This document shows positions 1-8,692 of a stretch of DNA of 64,000 nucleotides, one piece after another (position 1 is the first letter of the stretch; each line of letters starts with the position of its first letter). The position numbers and the translations under genes were made by a program. Source of the DNA: Polymyxa betae (lineage: Eukaryota; Endomyxa; Phytomyxea; Plasmodiophorida; Plasmodiophoridae); the NCBI GenBank assembly GCA_003693705.1, contig RBZT01000623.1, positions 124,001 to 188,000 on the forward strand, written 5' to 3'. Under the pieces are notes generated by a model. That model saw only the letters and a program-made list of their open reading frames with translations. It had not been told where the DNA came from and did no database searches.

Positions 1-260
1 GCGCCGCTTCCGCCTCGACGCCGCCGCCCGCCAACGACCCATTGAAGATCGTCTAACATGAATCAGATCAGGACCGGGACCGGGACCACTACAACGCGTA
101 CCGGTGGCGACAGGTGACGACGCTGCTGCCGCTGCTGGCGCTGGCGGCGCAGGTCGGCGAGGCGGGCCCGCTTTCTCTCGATCTCCTCATTGCGAATCTG
201 GCGCAGAACCCGCCGCTGGTCTTCCGGATCGCCGCCAGCAGCAGAGCTTGGCGTGGTCAT
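1..260 (-). CDS. Unrecognised protein, 5' part only (cut by window edge)
   Basis: The reading starts at the ATG whose complement ends at 260 and encodes MTTPSSAAGGDPEDQ followed by a strongly basic, arginine- and glutamine-rich helical stretch. The direct reading meets a stop at 63. A possible GT-AG intron (GTACGC at about 110, ending TTAG near 54) would bypass that stop and join in frame to a Gly/Ala-rich stretch that runs off the window. I do not recognise a family. The charged low-complexity helix would suit a nuclear or RNA-associated protein, but nothing proves it. The region is GC-rich and its codon pattern looks coding. Confidence 0.4.
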
Positions 261-394
261 GCCGCCCTCCGGGGGCCAGTACAAACCTTCTCCTCACGGT
301 CCCCTACAGCACTATTAATTGTTTCGGTTTTTTTCGCACAATTAATAATTTATTGACATGGTCATGCTGCTGCTGATTTCGATTGCTTGGCGGT

Positions 395-490
395 GTGATG
401 GGATGAGATGGGGTCCTGGGGTGAGATGGGGTCTTTGGTCGATGGGAGTTAATGGGGTCATGGGGTAATTGATTATGGGGTCATGGGTTC
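395..490. repeat. G-rich ATGGGGTC repeat cluster upstream of the first plus-strand gene
   Basis: The octamer ATGGGGTC or close variants recur at least four times in about 90 bases, interspersed with GATGGGA-type units. The cluster lies between two divergent genes (starts at 260 minus and 542 plus), so it may be promoter sequence. Similar TGGGGTCATG words recur at about 18709-18728. Function is inferred. Confidence 0.5.
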
Positions 491-541
491 AACCCTCTAT
501 AAGAAATGCGCTTTATTGAGTTTATTCAGTTCCCTAATTCG

Positions 542-1838
542 ATGTCGACGGACCATGACGATTGGGCGGAGCCGGTCGAATACGTTGGCAGGCGCGGATC
601 TGGCGGTCTCGGCTCAGCCCTTGCCCAGACCTCGGCTCTAGCTCTGGATGTGGCTCCGATCCAATTCCAGCCGCGCCGGGCTCCGGTGCCGCCTCGAACG
701 ACGTCGCTGTCGTTGCTGGACGACCATATTGAACGGCTGCATCGCATGACGCAACCGAACGTGGCAACTCCTGCGATAACGACGACGCCCGTACCTGACG
801 AGCCCGATTTCTCCGAGTTCGAACAGATCCAGAGCTCCGCTCCGGCATCATTGACACCGCGTCGCGTCCGAATGGCCAAGCTCGAGAAAGACGTGAAGAT
901 AATTAAACGACCAAAACTTGGCAATGATTCAATAGTGAAGCCCCGGACGCCTAAGGTGCCGTTATCGCAGATGATCGCTGCTGATATTCATGCGGTTGGC
1001 GGCAGCCCGCTTCCGAAGTCGCAAATCAAATCGGCGCCGCTGTCTGTCGCCATTGATCCGATCAAACCGATAGTGCATTCACCAACGTTGATCGCCTCCC
1101 AACATGACGGATTCGATCGTATCGAGCCATCGCAATCCGCTTTCGATTCGCCAACGGTAAAGGCAAGCTGCGGTCTGGGGAAGCGCCCTTCGTGGCTAAA
1201 CGATTTCGATGATGAATTGAGTTTACCATCACCGCGACCGACAGCGAGACGTCGCTCTGAGGCCGACTCTCTCTGCGATTCAGGACATCGTCCGAAACGT
1301 TCAGCAGTTGGCGAGCTTCGGTAATGACCTTTTGCTTAATGTTGCCATTCTTTGTTTGATGTTGTTATATTGCAAATTCATTGTTTAATTGGCAACATTC
1401 TCTATTCATCGATTCAAGATTTCGCTTGTTACTGATTTCTGATACAGTTCGAGATTGAAACTGATCGAATGTCGTCTTGTATCATCACGAACTATCTTTC
1501 ATAACAACGTCGCAAGTTCCTATTCGGGTTTAGATATGACTACAATCTATCTCATTCTCAGTGACATCTTCTATACCCGATTCGATCTTCATCTCTGTTA
1601 TTGCCGTTCACGGACGCAAGATGGCGCTTCCGATGAGTTGCAGGTTCTCATCTCGGACGACGAATGGCATGCGAGCGCCCTTCATACTGGCTCCCTGATA
1701 CGAATCTCGTCTCGAAACTTAAAAATGATTTGGCATCCACCCAACGATCTGCCCGTGATTGCTGCGACTTCCATTTCGGTCGAGACGCAGATTTCAGACG
1801 AGCTGCGGCAATGGATCGAAAGTCATTTGACAGGGTAG
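542..1838 (+). CDS. Disordered nuclear-like protein with small folded C-terminal domain
   Basis: Two exons are joined by an intron at 1321-1447 (GTAATG...CAG). The frame is kept across the join. The start chosen is the ATG at 542 (MSTDHDDWAEPVEY); an upstream in-frame ATG lies at 506. The first 260 residues are Pro/Ser/Arg-rich and disordered, with basic clusters such as KRPKLGN and RPKRS that could be nuclear localisation signals. The last 80 residues (VLISDDEWHASALHTGSLIRI) look like a compact beta-rich fold, possibly OB-like, but no family is assigned. It ends 60 bases from the convergent TBC gene. The middle of exon 2 may hide another short intron. Confidence 0.5.
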
Positions 1839-1898
1839 CGTCATGTTTTTTCGTACTGGCCCAGCACGAACAGCTCGGTGTATAATAACATGATTAAT

Positions 1899-3218
1899 TT
1901 ATCTCGATGACTTGGCATAGTCTTTCTCGAGTATCTGCAGCTCTTTCGTCGTCAATCGGACGGAGAGCGATTTCTCAATGACTTCATCCGGGGCCAGTGT
2001 CCCGTAGAAATCCTTCATCGATGTCATGATTCCTTCAAAATCCATTTGCAAAAGCTTGTCTGAACACAGAGGCTTAAGTAAGTGAGCACATTAAGCAAAA
2101 TCGCAAACCACCTTGCAATTTTATGAAGAAATACAGCGCTACTCGAAATATAATTTTCGGTGACTTCTCATACAGAAAGATATCCCAAATTCGTAGCAAG
2201 ACACGGAATGGGAGATTATAGCAGAAATTTGTTATAAACCACTGCATGGTCAACGTCATAACATCGACGTTTTCCTGTTGCAAATGGGCCCAGAGCTTAG
2301 GAAGGCGACGTTCGATCAGCTTCTTGAGCTGAAATACGCGTAGAAATGTTAAAGGCATCCCTGAAATGAACAGGGTTCGCATCGCATAGCCTTCCCCGGT
2401 GAGGATTTGGACTAACATCCAGAAGGCGTCCTCCTCTCCCATATGCATTAACAGCATGCCGGCGATAAATCCCTTCAATGCAATCCCAGTTGAGATTTTT
2501 ACAAATTCAAAAGACGAATAAAAAAAGGGGTTTGATAGGCATCGAATCATAACAGGATAAGACATAATGATAATCAAATTCATAAAAAAACATGGTTTAA
2601 ACAATTGCCAAAGAAACTTAGAATAACTGAGTGCGGCACAAGAATTGATAGTAGAGAGTAAATAGAAAAGCATCAACGAACCATTCCCTGACAATAGCCG
2701 AGCTCGTTATCATAAATTGAATAAACCTAAGCAGAATCTGCGTTTAAAGCTGAACTGTTGACACAAATGGCATGGGGGAAACCTTGAGAACATTGAAGAG
2801 AGAATGCTGGCCGATGCCAGATTGATCTCGGAACAGAATGTGTTTCGGGAACGTCCGATGGATATCACGCTCGATCTGTGCCTCCCAGGGAGACGTTCCT
2901 ATGGCCAACGCCTGATGATAATAGCCTGTTTAAATTTCAGCAAAGATAGAGAGGCAGCAATCGCGAATGAAGACCTTTTGGAGCCGCTGTTTGCGCTTCT
3001 TCGGACCCAGTCAGCTTACGCCAGACGAACCCACGAACTGGGTCGGGAAGTCCTTTACGAACACGCCTCCTGACTGTCCGGGGATTCTTGTGAAATTCTT
3101 TCATATCGTTCGCAAGCATATGGGTCCATTTCACCAGACGTGAATTGTCCAGGCGGATTTTGTCAGGAGAGAACGAGCTACCATCGCTAGAAGCTACCCC
3201 ATCCTCGCTATCAAGAGT
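1899..3218 (-). CDS. TBC-domain Rab GTPase-activating protein
   Basis: TBC RabGAPs stimulate GTP hydrolysis by Rab proteins through an arginine and a glutamine finger. Both are present: IERDIHRTFP (IxxDxxR) and YDNELGYCQGM (YxQ). The order is canonical: VRKGLPDPVRGFVWRKLTGS, the Arg-finger helix, LFNVLKVYS, YCQGM, then GEEDAFWMLVQ, LFISGMPLTFLR, and PFRVLLRIWDIFLYE. The final exon continues DFEGIMTSMKDFYGTLAPD as in the C-terminal lobe of TBC10/GRTP-type proteins. At least four introns interrupt it, including one of about 210 nt near 2480-2690, which is long for this locus. The N-terminus is unresolved: the frame is open to 3218 and a further 5' exon is probable. A catalytically competent RabGAP is likely; the Rab partner is unknown. 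Confidence 0.8.
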
Positions 3219-3542
3219 TCAGAATAGTGTCCCACGACACCACAACGACAAACCCTACATGAAAAAGCCATATTCGTCTCGAGACAGCCGAGACCAAGGA
3301 TCGTTCGACGATGCGGATTGATCGTGGACAGTGGACGCCGGCCCTAGATGGTGTCCATCGATGACATTGTCAATAACACTCTGCAGGACATGTCTACAGT
3401 ATATATCAGTCTCCATATGATATGCTACACTTGTATGGAGGCCATTGCTGTGACGAGGCCGTATACACTGCGCCCATCATGTCTCATTCCAGATATTTTC
3501 ACACTGTTTGTTAGTGTTTATATATGCTGTGTAATGTATTAG
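3219..3542. other. Intergenic stretch
   Basis: This lies between the 5' region of the TBC gene and the 3' end of the Nudix-eIF2B gene. It probably holds the TBC first exon; a minus-strand ATG at 3271 opens a short cysteine-containing frame that I could not splice in phase. A telobox-like AAACCCTA word occurs near 3250. Nothing else is supported. Confidence 0.3.
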
Positions 3543-4991
3543 TTAAAAGAAGATTTCGTCGAAAGTGTCGCGGTTACGAAGAGCCACGGGCAATAACGAG
3601 TCGGCCGGTATGACTCCATCGTTAGTTATAATGGACGTTAACAGCCGCGACGGGACCGTTTCGTAATTGACGTGGCGTACAGAGAGATATTGGGACGTTA
3701 TCTTCGAGGGATAAGCGTCCGTGACGTCTTGCCATGGAAGCTCTTCGAATTCGAACGGTGTAATACCATGATGGATTTTCGACATGCCAGCCAATACATG
3801 CATATCTACGGATCGCTCCTTGCATGCTAAAGCCAATCCATATGTACCAACTTTGGCCATGATATCGACTCCTGAATGGCTTGCACGGATAGTATGGGCG
3901 TCCACTAAAGCAATATCAGCATTACAAGCGAACAACGCCATCTGGGAATCAGTTATAAGCGTGCAAGGGATTCCACGCTCGCAGAGAAATGAAGCAAGTT
4001 GCTGCCCTTCGAATCTTGGGCGCGATTCACAGATAATCACGTTAGCAAGAGGATTGCCGTTCTTGTGAAATGCATATAAAGCATCGCGAATCGCGGGTGA
4101 ATCCGAATGTGTCAACACACGAAGCCCAACCCCAGAACCGTTCGAACGTTTTAAAGTCGCATCCAGCAAATGAGCTGCATGAGTTGTCAAATTTCTGGAT
4201 TCTTCGTTTAAAAGCTTCAGAAATTGATCCACTGAATCATGGACTGCTTGCGGTAGAATCAGACTTCTTGGCGACCTCTCAGGGGCTGTGATTCCTTTGA
4301 TTATCGATATGACAGCATTGCTAACTGTAGCCAGTAACGGGCGTGCAATGGCCAATGCCCATGCGAAATCAAGCAGAGATTTCATGTGAATTCTATTGGA
4401 GGGTGACGAAGAAGCGTATTCGTTGATGCATTCAGCGGCTAAGCACGCCAATACAATCGGATGCAATTCCCTGTCGACAGTTAGCTGACGAAGACCATTT
4501 TTGGCATTTTTGGGGAATTTGTTTAACGCTTGTGTTCGTTGCCAGGTCTGCGTCAGATTTGGAACAGTGTTCTCTATACAATCCAGTTGACCTGGATCTA
4601 TCCATTGATAGGCTTGATTCTCGCGATTAAGCATAACAATAGCGTGAGCATCGGCAACTTCAAACAGAACAGGGTGAACTAAATATTTCCCTTCAATGCG
4701 AATCGGTCGCGCATGGCAGATCAATCGCAATTCGGAAATGCCGGTTTCTTCTAATACCTCAGCCCGGGCCCGTTCCAGACAGCGCCCCGAATCTCGGACC
4801 TCCAGAGAGCCGCTGACAAAATGCCATCGTCCTGGATATTCTTTCATCAGCTGGGAGCGCTGTAGCATCAGCACATATCCATCAGATTGTCGCCGCAAGA
4901 TGACGGTCACGACACGCCGGCGCCCGCTACATGTATAGCAGTACTTTTGGCGAGACCGAAGCACGTCTGACATATAGGAGCACCAATTCAA
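3543..4991 (-). CDS. Nudix domain fused to eIF2B-alpha-like domain
   Basis: Single exon of 482 residues; an alternative Met at residue 8 gives MSDVLRSRQ. Residues about 25-165 form a Nudix hydrolase domain. Its box retains AEVLEETGI, but the Arg of the usual REUxEE is Ala and the first conserved Glu is Gly, so hydrolase activity is doubtful. Residues about 170-480 match the eIF2B alpha/beta/delta Rossmann-like fold shared with ribose-1,5-bisphosphate isomerases (VLTHSDSPAIRDALYAF, VIICESRPRFEGQQLA, ALVDAHTIRASHSGVDIMAK, KVGTYGLALACKE). Nudix-eIF2B-like fusions are known from fungi and some other eukaryotes, where the function is unclear; it is not the canonical eIF2B subunit. The intron-free structure is unusual for this window. 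Confidence 0.85.
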   Translation of the reverse strand: MNWCSYMSDVLRSRQKYCYTCSGRRRVVTVILRRQSDGYVLMLQRSQLMKEYPGRWHFVSGSLEVRDSGRCLERARAEVLEETGISELRLICHARPIRIEGKYLVHPVLFEVADAHAIVMLNRENQAYQWIDPGQLDCIENTVPNLTQTWQRTQALNKFPKNAKNGLRQLTVDRELHPIVLACLAAECINEYASSSPSNRIHMKSLLDFAWALAIARPLLATVSNAVISIIKGITAPERSPRSLILPQAVHDSVDQFLKLLNEESRNLTTHAAHLLDATLKRSNGSGVGLRVLTHSDSPAIRDALYAFHKNGNPLANVIICESRPRFEGQQLASFLCERGIPCTLITDSQMALFACNADIALVDAHTIRASHSGVDIMAKVGTYGLALACKERSVDMHVLAGMSKIHHGITPFEFEELPWQDVTDAYPSKITSQYLSVRHVNYETVPSRLLTSIITNDGVIPADSLLPVALRNRDTFDEIFF

Positions 4992-5003
4992 GCCCGAGGA
5001 CTA

Positions 5004-5240
5004 ATGGCTGGCGGTGATAGGCTTTTGAACGCAGATGATTTGCTGGGAACTCGAATGTCTCCGATTGCGCAGATGATCGTTAATATCGATTCAAAATTGG
5101 GTTGTAGTCACCGGGTGACGGCACAGAGTGTAGGCAGGCTCTGGCATGGTTTTTGTGAAGCACACCGAGCCGGACAAGTTTCATCCAATCAGTATTGTCG
5201 AAAATAAACTGAGCTGCCTTGTCATCGTTCTGTTGGCCGG
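5004..5240 (+). CDS. Possible small two-exon protein, unrecognised
   Basis: An ATG 13 bases after the divergent Nudix-eIF2B start opens MAGGDRLLNADDLLGTRM. A candidate 37-nt intron (GTTGTAG...GGCAG, about 5101-5137) joins it to GMVFVKHTEPDKFHP and a hydrophobic end (LSCLVIVLLAG) before TAG near 5240. The result would be about 66 residues. No family is recognised, and an antisense reading overlaps, so this is tentative. The rest of the interval up to 5561 shows nothing I can support. Confidence 0.25.
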
Positions 5241-5561
5241 ATAGAAAGATGGGCAAACATCGTGCCCATAGACTGGCCTGTGAATATGAGACCTACTCGC
5301 TGGGAGATAGAGATTTGCAGTTATGAAAGCGCCAGGGTCGACTTGGGCTTGCTGTCTTCCATCGGTGTTGGTTGTCTTCGTCGTCGAATGAGTAGCTGAG
5401 TGATGAAAGAATTCTTCAACAAGATTGAGAGGTCTAGAGGGTAACGTTTCTAGACGTGACTGGATCCCAGTCGCGCTTATCATTGTAGCAGAGGTCACCG
5501 CCACCGTCTCATTGCACTCAACTGTCCTCTGTCATTGTCTTATTGATTTGTCTCTATCACC

Positions 5562-6212
5562 ATGGCTGATAATCTGCCGAGGCAAAGGAAGGCGAACCCG
5601 GCTTCAGATCCAGACCAGCGACCGCCCAGTCCAAACAAGCGTAAAGTCGTTCGGCGCCGGACGACTTGCTGGAGAGGCCTGGTTGTATCAGGAACGATCA
5701 CCATGACCATTATTGCTTTGACAAGTCTGCTTTATTTGCACTGGATGCAGGGTCGAAGGTATCCTTGGCCAGTTCCACATGAATTCACAAAGGAGGAATT
5801 ATCAAGTATGAAAAGCGATTGTCAATGATAGTGTGTTTGCTTATGTGATGCAGAATATACTGGCGCCAATGGAGGATTAATTCTGTTATCGATTTTAGGA
5901 CATGTCTATGACGTCACAGCTGCGCCAGAATATTATGGTCCTGAAGGCGGTTATAGGTGGGATGGAGTACATTGGTTGGATATCAGCTCACAGCTTTGCA
6001 GGTTTTTTAGTGGGAAAGATGCATCTAGATCTTTCGTCGATGGATGTTTCAATGATAGTTGCTTTGATCCTGACAAAACATTATCTGATCTGTCGAAAGA
6101 GCAACTCGATGGTATCCAAGAATGGAAAATTTTTTACGACAAGGAGGACAAATACAAATTTGTCGGCACACTTAAAGGCTGGAACTTGGGTGGACCTGCT
6201 GATCGCCAGTGA
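5562..6212 (+). CDS. Membrane-anchored cytochrome b5-like (neuferricin/CYB5D2-type) protein
   Basis: Three exons (5562-5805, 5854-5956, 6002-6212; introns of 48 and 45 nt) give 185 residues with exact phase. A basic cytosolic N-terminus precedes one transmembrane helix at about residues 45-65 (GLVVSGTITMTIIALTSLLY). The heme-binding MAPR domain follows: HEFTKEELSKYTG, ILGHVYDVT, EYYGPEGGYRFFSGKDASR, then SKEQLDGIQEW and KYKFVGTLKG. Both junctions restore family motifs, which fixes the gene model. Family members (neuferricin, neudesin, PGRMC) bind heme in the secretory pathway. The Tyr in the VYDVT motif is conserved. Closest architecture is CYB5D2/neuferricin, which has the same W-x3-Y plus VG-x2-KG tail. 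Confidence 0.88.
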
Positions 6213-6489
6213 AGTTCACAACAGGGACATTCTGCTCTTTCACGTAAAGAGATTAATATAAGCCAGGTTAACAGTGACATCATCATCATCTGTCTGCCTT
6301 AGAAGAATCGTTTCCCACAACTGTTCTCAGTATCCTGAATTACACTTCTTGCACGACAGATCCCCGGCGTTGTTTGCTGGGTTCATCAGTTGGCTCAACA
6401 TAATTCTACAAATATTTCTCGCATATCCAGGTTTATGACGACAAAATCATAGGTAAGTTCGTTTCTGGTACGAATCGAACACTCGATAT
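6213..6489. other. Intergenic stretch
   Basis: AT-rich sequence between the cytochrome-b5 gene and the following plus-strand gene; no gene or clear motif seen. Confidence 0.4.
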
Positions 6490-8502
6490 ATGATCAAAAT
6501 GGGTACAGACAATTCTTCTGAAGATTGTCGCGATAGTTCCAAACTTGAATTCGATGTGGTCCCGATTGCTGAGCGAATCGATGGTCTCAAACAACGCGTC
6601 GCTGCATATCGCACCGCTCTCGATATCGCAAATCGTGATTTCCTTGCATAGTTTGGAGGCAGTTCAAAACCGATGCTGCACGACATGTTACGAAACAAAA
6701 AAAGCTGCCGACAATTCAGCACAAGCCGAAGCGGCTCGACCGAAATGAGGGCTGGTTCGCTGAACAACTACGATCTGTTACGCGAGCTCGCTCCGAATTT
6801 CAGGCCAACCACGACGAGAGCCACGACGATGACGCTAATACTGCAATGGAATTTCGTCATCGGTCCGCGGTGACATCCAACGTTGACGAGCTGAATGATC
6901 CTCTGACGCTGAGGGAGGCTTGGAGCCCAATCGATTTGCGACGCTTATCATGCCTATTGGTCTCGAGTTCTCCTGTTGCTGATCTATCGCGCTTACTGAA
7001 CGATTGGGGTCGCTTGAAGGAGCTTCAACAATGTGGAACGGGAATTGATGCTTTGGAAACTGTTCAGCAACGGCGTCTGAATTTGGAATGTGATGAAGCC
7101 GCCATCGACGAAAGCGTTGTTTTCGATATGATCATCGTTTCAATATCGCTGCCAGACGGTGACTTAACAGCCAGTGCTCTAGTACAGCAACTTCGTTCGC
7201 AGCGATACCATGGCTTTATCATCGTTTTCATTCCTGCAGATTACACAGAAATCAATCCGACCGCGAAGCCATTTCAGGACGCTGGCGCCCTCTTGGTGTT
7301 TCAGACTCAAGTATCGTAAGTGAGAAGCTGGTCTTAATGATTTCTGTCCGCTTTCTGCTTTGCAGTATTTTTCAGGATCTTAGCCATTTGAAAACTGACC
7401 GGGCTCTAAATCCTTTTTTGTAGTGTCGATTTCCTGGAAGATGTTATAGAGATCCGCCCGCATATCGAAGATCATCGATGGCGGATAAACGGCGACACAA
7501 CTCTGAATTTGGTTCCCAAGCGGTGGATGGCCCAAATCGTGCGTGCTGATATTTGCCCGGCATCACGAATCGATGCCTACATTCCAGTCTTTTTAGAATC
7601 AGATTCCATCTGTGAATTATTCGTGCACCTTTTTGGGTTGGTATTTGCTCGATACTTTCAGGTTCGATCGCTATCGATTCAATCAGCTCTGGTCCGTCGA
7701 ATCGCGGCATTGTACACGCGGTTCGGAATGGATCTCGCCAATAGCGAATCTTCGGTTGGCAATGGCCGTCGTCGCGATCGCATTCTGTTTCAGCTGCCAT
7801 TCGTTCTGAGCGAAGTAGTATTTGCCGCTCTTGATTGGATTTTTTTCAACAAATGCCCGAGAAGTTTCGACGAGAACTTTCGCCTTCGCCTGGCTAATGA
7901 TTTCAGTATGCCCGTACCAATTTCTCACCCTGCTTTGTTCATTTTTATTAGGCTTCTTGTTGTCTGGTACTATTCACAGCGACTTGTCACTGGAAATGAT
8001 CCAGAAACAGCTGTTTCCGATTCCTCTGAGAGAGAAGGTTTTAGTTTAGATTTGGTGTATGTCCAACTAACGCCTTCCGTAGCTCCAAGGAGTGTATATC
8101 AAGGACGTTTTCCATCACAATTCGCATGTCATCGAGAACGAGCACAACCTGGCAGTGTATGCGGAAAAATTACGAGCAGAACGTAGACGAATCCAGAATG
8201 GATCCGATCATGATCTGGTATCGTTGTCGCCACGGCCGCTGCATGTCGACTGGGACGACGACGAAGCGTCGTTGAAAGCCGCGAATCATAGCAGCGCTAT
8301 ATCTGTTTACCCGCGACAGTTCCGTTACAACAATGGACGATTGTCGCCTGCCATTCAGGTCCGGCTGCAGAGACTAAACCCAACCCTGTCGCGCATTACG
8401 ATTCAGCATCGGTCGTGGACGACATCGCAGTGTCTTTCTGGCGGAGAGCGAACTATACGGCGCTTGTTCTCAGTTCGGTTCACTGACGAAACGAAAAAAT
8501 GA
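6490..8502 (+). CDS. FAM227-like protein with degenerate receiver-like N-terminal domain
   Basis: At least four exons. The N-terminal exon begins MIKMGTDNSSEDCRDSS and a charged coiled stretch; its join to the next frame near 6590-6670 is uncertain and could be an intron or a sequence error. Residues translated at about 6930-7440 resemble a CheY-type receiver: LSCLLVSSSPVADLSRLL, CGTGIDALETVQQRR, MIIVSISLPDGD, GFIIVFIPA, DAGALLVFQ. The acidic pair and phospho-Asp positions are Ser, so it should not be phosphorylated. Downstream exons (about 7425-8502) match FAM227: HLFGLVFARYF, ALVRRIAALYTRF, RDRILFQLPFVLSEVVFAAL, FLLSGTIHSD. An intron with GTAAGT at 7317 joins the two parts in frame. FAM227 is a poorly characterised family of animals and protists. 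Confidence 0.5.
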
Positions 8503-8692
8503 TAGATGGCTCATTTGATAGCACATTTTCTAAGTTGACCAGATTATTAATGTATGTTTATACCAGAGCATATCGGCTAATCGGCGAAGCTCGCCCATAA
8601 ATGTGTTCTTGTTCAGAATCTAATGTTACAATTGGTGCGCCACGGCCTTTATCGCTGGTCCGTCCATTATTTGTCTCTATCACGTCAGAGCA

